Shown in pieces: positions 50,901 through 58,827 of a stretch of 64,000 nt of DNA. This stretch comes from Rubrivivax gelatinosus (lineage in GTDB: Bacteria > Pseudomonadota > Gammaproteobacteria > Burkholderiales > Burkholderiaceae_C), in assembly GCF_016583785.1 (NCBI RefSeq), contig NZ_NRRU01000012.1, positions 1 through 64,000 of the forward strand. The letters run 5' to 3'. Position 1 is the first letter of the stretch, and the number at the start of each line of letters is the position of its first letter. The notes beneath the pieces are model-generated. The model was not told the origin of the DNA. It ran no database searches and saw nothing but the letters and a program-made list of their open reading frames with translations. Both the position numbers and the translations under genes were made by a program.

Positions 50901-52747
50901 AGCCCATGCCGGCAGCAGCCACCGAAGCGGCATCCGATGCCGCAGACGACGGCGAAGCCGCCGCGCGGGCCGCCGTCATGGCCGATTACTTCGCGACGAT
51001 GCGCGCCTTCCTCGCGCAGCAGCAGACGCTGCTCGAAGGCTGGCAATCGGGCGCCGCGGCCGAAGCAGCGCCGGCTGAAGCCGGCGATCCGTCAGCCTGG
51101 GCGCCGTTCCTGGACGAGATCGTCGAGTCCAGCGCCACGCGCCTGGTCGCACGTTGCCGGCTCGGTCTGCACCAGGACGCCTTCCTGCGCGACCACGTGC
51201 TGTCGGGGCGTGGCTCCGACACCGACCCCGAACTCTCGGGCCTGGCCTGCGTGCCGCTGATGGTGAGCCTGGAGATCATGGCCGAGGCCGCCGCGTTGCT
51301 CGCCGGCACGACGGCTTTTGCCAGCATCGAGCAGGTGCGTGCCTTCGACTGGATCGCGCTCGACGACGAGGCGCTGGAGCTGGACGTCGTCGCCGAAGCC
51401 GTCGCCGGCGAGCCCGGGCTGTGGCGCGCGACGCTGTCGCAGCACGGCGCGACCGCTGTGACGGCGCTGCTGCGCCAGGCGTCGCAGCCGCGGCTGGCGG
51501 CGCTGCCGGCGCTGGCCGCACCGCGTGCCGCACGCTGGGACGGCCAGGCGATCTACGACGTCGGCATGTTCCACGGCCCCATCTTCCAGAGCCTGGCGCA
51601 CGTGCGCGGCTGGGACGAGGGCGGCATCGACTGCGAACTCACCGACTGCAGCCTGGCCGGCTTCTTCGACGGCCAGACCCTGCCGGCCATGGTGCTGAAC
51701 CCGGTGCTGCTGGACGCGATGGGCCAGCTCGCCGCCTGCTGGGTGGCCGAACACGTCGGCACCGACTTCAACTGCTTTCCGTCGACGATAGAGCGCATCG
51801 AGCTGCTGGCCGAACAGCCGGCGGCCGAGGCCGGCCTGGTGCTGCGCGGCCGCCAGCAGCCGGTGGATGCGGCCCAGGCCGGCGACATCGCCGCCGCACG
51901 CCGCTGGCAGTTCGAGGCCTGCACGGCAGACGGCCGGCCGCTGGTGCGTGTCGACGGCCTGGTCAACGTCTTCTTCCACGTGCCGCACCGCTTCTACCAG
52001 CTGCGCCGCGACCCGCTGGGCGGCTGGCTCGGTGCGCCGCTGGCGCCGGCCGGCGGCACGCGGCTGTGGCAGCTGGAGAACCTGCCCGAGGCCTTCTGCG
52101 CCCAGTCGAACGCGATCTTCCTGCGCATGCTGGCGCACGCGACGCTGGCCTGGGAAGAGCGTGAGACCTGGCGCGCGCTGCCCGAGAACCCGCGCCAGCG
52201 CCGCCAGTGGCTGCTCGGCCGGCTGGCGCTGAAGGAACTGGTGCGCCACTGGCTGCACGAACGCAGCGGCCGGCTGGTCTACCCGTCCGACGTCGTCGTC
52301 GGCCACGACGCGCAGGGCGCGCCCTTCGTCGACGGCTGGTGGGTTGATGAACTGGCGCCGCGGCCGGCGGTGTCGCTGACACACGGCGCGCGCTGGAATG
52401 TCGCAGCGCTGCGCGAGGATGGTGCGGCGGTCGGTGTCGACGCTGAAGAAATCGGCCGGGTGCAGCGCCCGGACCTGCTCGAAGCCGCTTTCACGCCGGC
52501 CGAACGCGCCTGGCTGCAGGCGCAGCCGGTGGCCAGCCACGGCGACGCGCTGCTGCGCCTGTGGTGCGCCAAGGAGGCCGCGGCAAAATGTCTCGGAACC
52601 GGCCTGCAGGGAGCTCCGGAGGCCTTTGCCGTCACCTTCGAATCGGGGGTCGCGGACCGGGCCCGGGTGACCCGCGGTGATATCATGGTCCCGGTTTTGC
52701 TTCAGTTCGTCGGGAATTCGGTGGTCGCGGTCGCCGAATATCAATAA
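47963..52747 (+). CDS. Pfa-like synthase protein 2: KS-AT-DH with fused phosphopantetheinyl transferase
   Basis: This is a 1594-residue protein. KS (about 10-460) has C210 (DAACSSSL), H345 (EAHGTGI) and H385, where the usual IGH reads ISH. AT (about 570-900) has S677 in GHSSGES. A post-AT helix (YFATMRAFLAQQQTLLEGW, about 1008-1026) resembles one in synthase 1. The DH-like hot-dog region (about 1050-1330) has H1078 in HVLSG and D1251 in LLDAMGQ, with extra residues after the His motif. The C-terminus (about 1400-1594) is a Sfp-type phosphopantetheinyl transferase: GVDAEEIGR (D1493) and WCAKEAAAK (E1538, K1542). There is no ACP within it. The ACPs are in synthase 1 and in the next small gene. 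The start overlaps the synthase 1 stop. Confidence 0.9.
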   Translation: MTRNPPNPAPESIALIGMACIFPDAPDLQAFWNNILDGVDAVGDPVPEWGAERYLADGRIKTPRGGWLKDLYRFDPREFGIMPNSVDGGEPDQYLALRIARDALADAGYLGAQVDHRDTGIILGHSTYLHRGQVTVIQHNIVLDQTMELLKAALPGLDAAAEAELRRSLLAKLPPHGADTAPGLVPNVMTGRIANRLNLKGPNYLVDAACSSSLLAVSAAVDELRAGRSRMMLAGGVNASLPADVSTIFTQLGALSARGRVRPFETGSDGTLLGEGLGMVVLKRLSDALADGDRIYAVLRGIGQASDGRGTGLLAPSVDGETLSIRRAYEHSGVDPATVGLIEAHGTGIPLGDKTEIAALANVFGPRRGAGGSIAIGSVKSMISHCIPAAGVAGLIKTALALHHRVLPPTLCEQVNPDLGLERTPLFVNTEARPWIAPLGQPRRAGVDSFGFGGINTHAIVEQAPASAARPLLLARWPFELCVLSAADAPSLAAAAETLAAALAREPRWALDEVAAALAAADRGGPARLAIVAKSREALAKGLAQALPKLRSAGDKAFATRGGVCYSPRPLDGKLAFLFPGEGSQYLGMFADLAPCFDELREWLDFWRGLYDDLPGDTRTDIVYPPASELTPERRKQLEARLHDMDVGSEAVMIGGQAMYSLLRALGVEPDVMLGHSSGESSALAASGALATDDRGLLASFIRDLNAVYAQVMAEGKIPTGALLAVGALPAAMVHETVAATGLAIDVAMDNCANQLVLYGTRDAIDTVQARLTAIGAICMPLPFDRGYHTPSFGAMSAAFAEHYKAIKLAAPRVPLYSCASAGLFPQTPAAVRKLAAAQWSQTVRFRETVQNMVADGVRCFVEVGPSGNLTAFVDDILADQPHLALASNQRRKHGLEQLLATLAQLWVHGRPMSLQALYTRRRIAVVDLTQPAPALRVAPLLANTMPVLHLDDADRALLRRVGGGAPAAPAPTAVEAAPQPMPAAATEAASDAADDGEAAARAAVMADYFATMRAFLAQQQTLLEGWQSGAAAEAAPAEAGDPSAWAPFLDEIVESSATRLVARCRLGLHQDAFLRDHVLSGRGSDTDPELSGLACVPLMVSLEIMAEAAALLAGTTAFASIEQVRAFDWIALDDEALELDVVAEAVAGEPGLWRATLSQHGATAVTALLRQASQPRLAALPALAAPRAARWDGQAIYDVGMFHGPIFQSLAHVRGWDEGGIDCELTDCSLAGFFDGQTLPAMVLNPVLLDAMGQLAACWVAEHVGTDFNCFPSTIERIELLAEQPAAEAGLVLRGRQQPVDAAQAGDIAAARRWQFEACTADGRPLVRVDGLVNVFFHVPHRFYQLRRDPLGGWLGAPLAPAGGTRLWQLENLPEAFCAQSNAIFLRMLAHATLAWEERETWRALPENPRQRRQWLLGRLALKELVRHWLHERSGRLVYPSDVVVGHDAQGAPFVDGWWVDELAPRPAVSLTHGARWNVAALREDGAAVGVDAEEIGRVQRPDLLEAAFTPAERAWLQAQPVASHGDALLRLWCAKEAAAKCLGTGLQGAPEAFAVTFESGVADRARVTRGDIMVPVLLQFVGNSVVAVAEYQ

Positions 52748-52765
52748 GAGTATCAGGATAACAGG

Positions 52766-53071
52766 ATGAGCAGTCTGCTGAAGGCTTCGACCGAGGCCAC
52801 CGTGATCGCGGTGATCGAGGATCTGATCCAGGACTGGGGGCTCGAGCTCGATGGCGGTGTGGGCCCCACGACGCAGCTCGTGGCGAATCTCGAGTTCGCC
52901 TCTGTCGACATCATCCAGCTCTGCGTCGCGCTCGAGGAAGCCTATTCCCGGAAACTCGGTTTCCAGAATCTCCTGATGCGTGACGGTAGTTATGTCGGCG
53001 ATTTGTCCGTGAGTCAGATCGCCGGTTTCATCGAAACCCGTATCGCCGCCGGCGGGGGAACTCCGACGTGA
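52766..53071 (+). CDS. Stand-alone acyl carrier protein
   Basis: This is a 101-residue ACP-like protein. The helix-2 region reads NLEFASVDIIQL with S46 as the phosphopantetheine site. The usual Asp before the Ser is Ala, seen in some specialised carriers. The rest (VIEDLIQDWGL, ALEEAYSRKLGF) fits the four-helix fold. It lies 18 bases after synthase 2 and its stop overlaps the GTG start of the next gene. It may receive the finished chain from the synthase or load a special starter. The PPTase domain just upstream probably activates it. Confidence 0.85.
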   Translation: MSSLLKASTEATVIAVIEDLIQDWGLELDGGVGPTTQLVANLEFASVDIIQLCVALEEAYSRKLGFQNLLMRDGSYVGDLSVSQIAGFIETRIAAGGGTPT

Positions 53072-54663
53072 CCGTCAAGACGCTTTTCATCGGCATGGAT
53101 GGTGCCACCTTCACCGTCCTCGACCAGCTCACCTCGGCCGCCGACGGCGCGCCGGTGATGCCGTTTCTCGGCGGCCTGTTCAAGAGCGGCACACGCGCCA
53201 AGCTGCGTTCGACGCCGAACCCGCTGACGCCGCCGGCCTGGGTGTCGCTGATGACCGGGCGCAGCCCCGGCCACCACGGCGTCTTCGACTTCATCCGCGC
53301 CGAGGAGCGTGGCGAAGACGTGTTCTTCACGCTCTACGACTCGCGTGACTGCCGCGTCGAGACGATCTGGTCGATCGCCAGCCGCCAGGGCAAGAAGGTC
53401 GCGGCGCTGAACTTCCCGTTCACCGCGCCGCCGCCCAAGGACCTGAACGGCTTCATGGTCCCGGGCTTCGTGCCCTGGCGCCACCTGCGCCGCAACACGA
53501 CGCCGGCCGACCTGTACGACCGGCTGAAGGCGATTCCCGAGTTCAGCGCGCAGGAGCTGGCCTGGGACTTCGAGCAGGAAAAGCAGGCGATGGAAAGCCT
53601 GTCCGACCACGACCGCGAGAACTGGGTGCGCTACCACCTGCCGCGCGAGAAGCAGTGGTTCCGCATCGCCGAGTACCTGATGCGCGAGGAAGCGCCCGAC
53701 CTGATGGCGGTGATGTTCGACGGCGTCGACAAGCTGCAGCACCAGGCCTGGCAGTACCTCGACCCCTCGCTGCAAAGCCCGGACGCGAGCGACTTCCACC
53801 GCCGCATGCGCGTGCTCTGCCTGGACTACTTCCGCCAGCTCGACAGCTTCATCGAGGCCCTGGTGACCGCCGCCGGCCCCGAGGTGCAGGTCTTCCTGGC
53901 CTCGGACCACGGCTTCACCGCGACGACCGAGGTCGTGCGCATCAACACCTACCTCGGCGAGAAGGGCTGGCTGGCGTGGAAGCCGGTGCCCGACACCGAA
54001 GAGGGCCGCCGGCGCGAGGACAGCATGTTTGCCCACCTCGACTGGAGCAAGACGGTGGCCTACTGCCGCACGCCGTCGAGCAACGGCATCAACATCCGCG
54101 TCGCACGCGAGCCCGGCCAGCCGGGCATCCCGCTGGCCGAGTACGAAGCCACGCGTGAACGCCTGATCCGCGACCTGGAAGCGTTCTGCGACCCCGAGAC
54201 CGGCGAGCGCATCGTCGCCGAGATCCACAAGCGCGAAGACGTGTTCCCCGGCTCGGCGATGGGCGACGCGCCCGACCTGCAGCTGGTGCTGCGCGACTTC
54301 GGCTTCGTCTCGATCAAGAACAAGCTGCCGGCCGTCGAGAAGCGCCCCGAGCCCGCCGGCACGCACCACCCCGACGGCGTCTTCATCGCCTGCGGCCCCG
54401 GCATCGCCGGCGGCAAGCAGATCGGCCGCCGCCGCATCATGGACGTCGGCGCGACGCTGCTCTACAGCCTGGGGCTGCCGGTGCCCAGCGACTTCGAAGG
54501 CCAGGTGCCCGAGGCGATGTTCAGCGCCGAGCACAAGGCCGCGAACCCGGTCGTCATCGGTGCCGCGACCGCAGGCGCCAAACGCGGCGACGGCGAGGCG
54601 ATGGCCGACGACGAGAAGGCGCAGATCATGGCCCAGCTGCAGCTGCTGGGCTACATGGAGTAA
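53068..54663 (+). CDS. Alkaline-phosphatase-superfamily phosphodiesterase/transferase of the synthase operon
   Basis: This 531-residue protein begins at a GTG overlapping the ACP stop (GTGA). Motifs of the type I phosphodiesterase/nucleotide pyrophosphatase branch are clear: LFIGMDGATF (D11), the probable nucleophile T54 in NPLTPPAWVSLMTGR, MFDGVDKLQHQ, ASDHGFTATTE and GTHHPDGVFIACGPG. There is no signal peptide or TM, so it acts in the cytoplasm. Direct coupling to a carrier protein suggests it works on a phosphopantetheine-bound or phosphorylated intermediate, but that is inference. A family relative without the sulfatase cysteine lies at 27.3 kb. Confidence 0.85.
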   Translation: MTVKTLFIGMDGATFTVLDQLTSAADGAPVMPFLGGLFKSGTRAKLRSTPNPLTPPAWVSLMTGRSPGHHGVFDFIRAEERGEDVFFTLYDSRDCRVETIWSIASRQGKKVAALNFPFTAPPPKDLNGFMVPGFVPWRHLRRNTTPADLYDRLKAIPEFSAQELAWDFEQEKQAMESLSDHDRENWVRYHLPREKQWFRIAEYLMREEAPDLMAVMFDGVDKLQHQAWQYLDPSLQSPDASDFHRRMRVLCLDYFRQLDSFIEALVTAAGPEVQVFLASDHGFTATTEVVRINTYLGEKGWLAWKPVPDTEEGRRREDSMFAHLDWSKTVAYCRTPSSNGINIRVAREPGQPGIPLAEYEATRERLIRDLEAFCDPETGERIVAEIHKREDVFPGSAMGDAPDLQLVLRDFGFVSIKNKLPAVEKRPEPAGTHHPDGVFIACGPGIAGGKQIGRRRIMDVGATLLYSLGLPVPSDFEGQVPEAMFSAEHKAANPVVIGAATAGAKRGDGEAMADDEKAQIMAQLQLLGYME

Positions 54664-54667
54664 GCGG

Positions 54668-55738
54668 ATGCCGGTCGCGCTGGTCCGCGGCGCGCGCCTT
54701 AACGTGCTGCAGGTCGACGAGCCCCAGCACGGCCACTCGACTGCGCCGCGCGAGGACCTGATCATGGTCCACGGCCTGGCCGCGAACCTGGCGTTCTGGT
54801 ACATGCCGTACGCCCAGGCCTTCGCCAAGCGGTTCCGCGTCACGCTGTTCGACCTGCGCGGTCACGGCCGCTCCGAAGCCACGCCCGACGGTTACACGCC
54901 GCAGGAGCTGGGCCAGGACCTGCTGGGCCTGATGGACGAACTGGGCATCCGGCGCGCGCATCTGGTGGCGCACAGCTTCGGCGGCGTCGTCGCGCTCAAT
55001 GCCGCCTGCCGCGAGCCCGCGCGCGTGGCCAGCCTGGTGCTGTGCGACACCCACATCTCGGCTGCGCGCCGGCATTCGGTGCCGCGCGACTGGAGCAACC
55101 GCGCGCACGTCCAGGCGGTGCTCGACCGCCACGGCCTGGTGCTGGACACGCACGACCCGTATTTCGGCTACCGCCTGCTGACCGAGGTCGCGCACCTGCA
55201 GATCCGGCACGAGCCGGTAGGCGAGGACCTGCTCGCGCTCGTCGGCCCCATGCTCGGCCGCAACGGCAAACGCACCGCGGCGCAGTGGGTCAAGCTGATG
55301 GACGAAACCGCCGCCGGCACGCAGCTGATGGGCGACGACGGCCTGGACGTGCAGGCGCTGCACCGGCTGCTGTTCCCCATCCTCGCGCTCTACGGCGACC
55401 ACTCGCAGGCGCGGCTGACCGGCGGCGAGCTGCTGCAGGTCTGGCCGCACGGCGAGTTCCGCCGCGTGCGCGACGCCGGCCACTTCTTCCCGGTGTCCCG
55501 GCCCGCCGACGTGATGCACGAATGCGAGCGCTTCTGGCGCGGCGACTACGTGCGCCGGCCGGTCGTGCGTTCGGGCGAAGAACAACGCCGCCACTTCCGC
55601 AGCGACCGCGTCTTCAAGGTCGACGGCGCCTGGCATTTCAGCACCCGCGAGCGCGGCCACATCGGCCCCTACGACACGCCCGACGAGGCGCACGAGGCGC
55701 TCGCGCGCTACATATCCGACATGGCGGTGACGGTCTGA
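54668..55738 (+). CDS. Alpha/beta hydrolase (possible thioesterase or acyltransferase)
   Basis: This is a 356-residue alpha/beta-hydrolase-fold protein. The oxyanion HGLAANLAFW, the nucleophile S103 in VAHSFGG, an acid in LALYGDHS and the His in DAGHFFPV make up a complete triad. The C-terminal 70 residues (about 290-356) form an extra domain not usual for the fold. The start is five bases after the phosphodiesterase stop. As the first hydrolase after the ACP it is the best candidate for releasing or transferring the chain, but no assay or alignment supports that yet. Confidence 0.85.
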   Translation: MPVALVRGARLNVLQVDEPQHGHSTAPREDLIMVHGLAANLAFWYMPYAQAFAKRFRVTLFDLRGHGRSEATPDGYTPQELGQDLLGLMDELGIRRAHLVAHSFGGVVALNAACREPARVASLVLCDTHISAARRHSVPRDWSNRAHVQAVLDRHGLVLDTHDPYFGYRLLTEVAHLQIRHEPVGEDLLALVGPMLGRNGKRTAAQWVKLMDETAAGTQLMGDDGLDVQALHRLLFPILALYGDHSQARLTGGELLQVWPHGEFRRVRDAGHFFPVSRPADVMHECERFWRGDYVRRPVVRSGEEQRRHFRSDRVFKVDGAWHFSTRERGHIGPYDTPDEAHEALARYISDMAVTV

Positions 55739-57201
55739 TGGTTCAAGCCAACCGGCTCGGGATCTGGCCCGGGCTCAACCGGCGCGACTTCCGCTGCGTC
55801 GCACGCGGCGGCTTCGGCGACGGCAACAACGCCTACGCGCATTCGATGGCCTGGTTCAACGGCCATCTCTACGTCGGCACGACACGCGGCAACTTCCCGT
55901 TCATGAAGTCGCGCCTGCCGATCGCGATGGACGTCTGGCCGGTCGAGTGCCCGGAGAACCCCTTCGACCTGGACATGCACGCCGAGATCTGGCGCTACGA
56001 CCCGCTCACCGACGAGTGGGAACGTGTGTTCAAGGCGCCGACCATCATCGGCACCCACGGCAAGCCGATCCCGCGCGAACTGGGCTTGCGCGGCATGCTG
56101 GTGTACTCGGGCCGCGGCGTCGAGGCGCCGGCGCTGTTCGTCAGCACCTGGTCGCCGGCGCGCGGGCCGGGGCCGAATCTGCTGCGCTCGGAAGACGGGC
56201 GCAACTTCGAGCCCACCTGCGAACCGGGCCTCACCGGCCTGCCGGTGACGACGATCCGCACGATCACCGAGTTCAAGGGGCGCTTGTTCACGACGCCGGC
56301 GGGCTCGCGCGGCGGCAATCCCAACATCTCCGCGCACTCGGTGGTCTACGAGAGCGCCGACCCGACGCACGGCGGCTGGGAGCCGGTCAGCGACTTCGGC
56401 TTCGGCGACCCGGGCAACAAGACCATCTTCGAGATGTGCGGCTTCGGCGACCATCTCTACGTCGGCACCTTCAACCTCGAGGGTTACCAGGTCTGGCGCA
56501 GCAGCTGCGAGGGCGAGAAGCCCTACGCCTGGGAAAAGGTGCTCGAGCGTGGCGCCGGCCGCGGCAAGTTCAACCAGTGCACGCTGTCCATGCTGCCGTT
56601 CAAGGGCGCGCTCTACATCGGCAGCGGCATCCAGGGCGGCGGCATCGACACCGCGAACAAGGTCGGCCCGGCGCCGCCGGAGCTGGTGCGGGTCTGGCCC
56701 GACGGCTCCTGGGACCTGCTGATCGGCGACGAACGCGACACGCCGCAGGGCCGCAAGATCCCGCTGTCGGGCTACATGCCCGGCTTCAACAACTTCTTCA
56801 ACGGCTACTTCTGGCGCATGGTGGAGCACGACGGCTGGCTCTATCTCAGCACCTTCGAGTGGAGCACGCTCGTCGGCTACGCCAACCGCAGCCGCTGGCC
56901 CGAGGCTTTCGCCAACGTCATCAACCACGTCGGCGCCCAGGCGATCTTCGAGCACCACTCGGGCTTCGACCTGTTCCGCAGCTTCGACGGCGAGAACTGG
57001 GTGCCGGTGACGAACAACGGCTTCGACAACCCGTACAACATGGGGCTGCGCACGCTGGTGTCCTCGCCTTACGGGCTGTTCTGCGGCACAGCCAACCCCT
57101 TCGGCCCGAAGATCATGCCGCTGGGCGGCGACCGCTACGTGCCCAACCCGCGCGGCGGCTGCGAGATCCACTTCGCCGCCAACGAGGCCTTGACGCGATG
57201 A
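55738..57201 (+). CDS. Kelch/propeller-like protein of the synthase operon
   Basis: This is a 487-residue protein without a signal peptide. Repeated strands resemble a beta-propeller: MAWFNGHLYVGTTRGNF, FGDHLYVGTFNLEGYQVWRS, FKGALYIGSGIQGGG, VEHDGWLYLSTFEWSTL and GLFCGTANPFGPKI. The unit 'G/N-x-LY-(V/I)-G-(T/S)' recurs about five times. It overlaps both neighbours (TGATG upstream, ATGA downstream), so it belongs to the pathway. No catalytic motif is recognised. It is not obviously homologous to the exported propellers at 35-39 kb. Confidence 0.75.
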   Translation: MVQANRLGIWPGLNRRDFRCVARGGFGDGNNAYAHSMAWFNGHLYVGTTRGNFPFMKSRLPIAMDVWPVECPENPFDLDMHAEIWRYDPLTDEWERVFKAPTIIGTHGKPIPRELGLRGMLVYSGRGVEAPALFVSTWSPARGPGPNLLRSEDGRNFEPTCEPGLTGLPVTTIRTITEFKGRLFTTPAGSRGGNPNISAHSVVYESADPTHGGWEPVSDFGFGDPGNKTIFEMCGFGDHLYVGTFNLEGYQVWRSSCEGEKPYAWEKVLERGAGRGKFNQCTLSMLPFKGALYIGSGIQGGGIDTANKVGPAPPELVRVWPDGSWDLLIGDERDTPQGRKIPLSGYMPGFNNFFNGYFWRMVEHDGWLYLSTFEWSTLVGYANRSRWPEAFANVINHVGAQAIFEHHSGFDLFRSFDGENWVPVTNNGFDNPYNMGLRTLVSSPYGLFCGTANPFGPKIMPLGGDRYVPNPRGGCEIHFAANEALTR

Positions 57202-58064
57202 ACCGCGACGCCGGTGGCTGGCTGCGGCGGCGCGAAGCCGCCGAGCCGCCGCCGCATCCGGCGGGCACCCGCGTCGATGCCGACCTCGCCTACGGCCGCT
57301 GGCCGGCGCAGCGCCTGGACGTCTATCGCCCGGCGCAGGCGCAGGCGCAGGCGCAGTCGGCGCCGGTGCTGGTGGTCGTGCACGGCGGTGCCTGGATCAC
57401 CGGCGACAAGCAGCAGCCGCAGGTCGTCGGCCACAAGCTGGCGCACTGGGGCCCCAAGGGCTGGATCGTGGTCGCGATCAACTACCGCCGCCTGCCCTGG
57501 GCCGACCCGCGCGAGCAGGCGATCGACGTCGCGCGCGCGCTGGCCTACGTGCAGCGCGAGGCGGCCGGCTGGGGCGGCGACACCGGCCGCATCGTCGTGC
57601 TCGGGCATTCGACCGGCGCCCACCTGGCGGCGCTGGTGCTGGCCGACACGGCGCTGGCCGCCGCGGCCGGCTGCGTGGCGCCGGCGGCCGCGGTGCTGGT
57701 GGACAGCGCCGCGCTCGACGTCGTCGAGGTGATGGACGGCGCCCACCTGCCGCTGCACGACCGCGCCTTCGGCGACCAGCGTGCGGGCTGGGAGCTGGCC
57801 TCGCCCTGGCACCGCGCGGCGACGCTGCAGGCCGCGCCGCCGCCGGTGCTGCTGCTGTGTTCGTCGCTGCGCGAGGACTCGACGCGCCAGTCGGAACGTT
57901 TTGCCGCGCGCCTGGTCGAGCGCGGTGGCCGTGCACGCAGCGTCGCGCTGCCGCTGACGCATGCCGAACTGAACGAGCAACTGGGCCAGCCGGGCGAGGC
58001 GACGAATCAGGTCGATGCCTTCCTCGCCGAGTGTTTCGCGCCGCCGGCCGCGGCCGCGGGCTAA
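57198..58064 (+). CDS. Alpha/beta hydrolase of the carboxylesterase/BD-FAE type
   Basis: This 288-residue esterase-fold protein has the oxyanion motif VVVHGGAWITGDKQ, the nucleophile S138 in VLGHSTGAHLAAL and a likely His in LTHAELNEQ. A short Ala/Gln run (about 46-53) is encoded by a hexanucleotide repeat. It is the last gene of the synthase operon, overlapping the propeller gene by ATGA. It may hydrolyse an ester or thioester of the product. Its role relative to the first hydrolase is unknown. Confidence 0.85.
   Translation: MNRDAGGWLRRREAAEPPPHPAGTRVDADLAYGRWPAQRLDVYRPAQAQAQAQSAPVLVVVHGGAWITGDKQQPQVVGHKLAHWGPKGWIVVAINYRRLPWADPREQAIDVARALAYVQREAAGWGGDTGRIVVLGHSTGAHLAALVLADTALAAAAGCVAPAAAVLVDSAALDVVEVMDGAHLPLHDRAFGDQRAGWELASPWHRAATLQAAPPPVLLLCSSLREDSTRQSERFAARLVERGGRARSVALPLTHAELNEQLGQPGEATNQVDAFLAECFAPPAAAAG
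57333..57356 (+). repeat. Hexanucleotide tandem repeat (GCGCAG)x4
   Basis: Four copies of GCGCAG in frame encode (Ala-Gln) repeats near the N-terminus of the esterase. Changes in copy number would stay in frame. Confidence 0.8.
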
Positions 58065-58130
58065 TCCGCGGCGGCCGGCGCCAGGTCCGCTCCTAGAATG
58101 GGCTGACGACACACCGACAGGATTGCCCGC

Positions 58131-58622
58131 ATGCCTTCGTCCCGCCGCGCACCGGCCGCCGATGCCAACGCCCCGCCCGGACCGAGGACGCTGAAGAAGT
58201 ATCCGAACCGGCGTCTCTACGACACCCGCAGCAGCAGCTACATCACGCTGGCCGACGTCAAGCGCATGGTGCTGGCGGGCGAGGAGTTCGAAGTCCGCGA
58301 CGCCAAGAGCGGCGACGACCTGACGCGCAGCATCCTGCTGCAGATCATCCTCGAGGAAGAGTCGGGCGGCGTGCCGACCTTCAGCACGCCGATGCTCTCT
58401 CAGATCATCCGCTTCTACGGCAGCGCGATGCAGGGGCCGATGGGCGCGATGCTCGAGCAGAACCTGCAGGCCTTCGTCGAGATGCAGAAGCAGTTCGTCG
58501 GCGGCCAGGCGCCGGTGCTGCAGAACCTGATGGCCGGCTACCTCGACCAATCGCGTGCGGTTTTCGAGGCGATGCAGGACCAGATGGCGGTTTTCGGCCG
58601 CTTCCCGCCGGGCAAGCGCTGA
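58131..58622 (+). CDS. phaR: Polyhydroxyalkanoate synthesis repressor PhaR
   Basis: This is a 163-residue regulator. The N-terminal DNA- and granule-binding domain is typical: TLKKYPNRRLYDTRSSSYIT, VKRMVLAGEEFEVRDAKSGD and LTRSILLQIILEEES. The C-terminal half is helical with Met/Gln-rich stretches. In betaproteobacteria PhaR binds PHB granules and represses phasin genes. It starts 66 bases after the esterase, so it probably has its own promoter. Confidence 0.95.
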   Translation: MPSSRRAPAADANAPPGPRTLKKYPNRRLYDTRSSSYITLADVKRMVLAGEEFEVRDAKSGDDLTRSILLQIILEEESGGVPTFSTPMLSQIIRFYGSAMQGPMGAMLEQNLQAFVEMQKQFVGGQAPVLQNLMAGYLDQSRAVFEAMQDQMAVFGRFPPGKR

Positions 58623-58827
58623 GATCTGGCGGGCCGCGTTGCGGCCCGGTGTCTGGCGCGCTTGAGCGGGTCACTTCGCCGCTGTCAGCTGCTTCGCGCC
58701 GAGTGCTTTGTCGCGATCGAGGCGCTTCGGCATTTCAGTGGTCGTGCAATGTGGTCGCCTAACGTGGTAACGGGCATACGAGCGAACGATGCCCGCCATT
58801 TCACGTCCGACGCATTGCCTTCCTCAA
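58623..58827. other. Intergenic region with imperfect inverted repeats before a small lipoprotein gene
   Basis: CGGGCAT (58771-58777) and ATGCCCG (58789-58795) form a perfect inverted repeat. GCAATG (about 58746) and CATTGC (about 58813) could extend it outward with mismatches. The region is AT-richer than average, like the gene it precedes. Confidence 0.4.

Noticed and set aside
58746-58822. Possible integron attC site before the AT-rich lipoprotein gene (GCCTAAC present)
   Set aside because: There is no matching GTTRRRY box on the other side, and no integrase or second cassette nearby. Only the inverted repeat is real.
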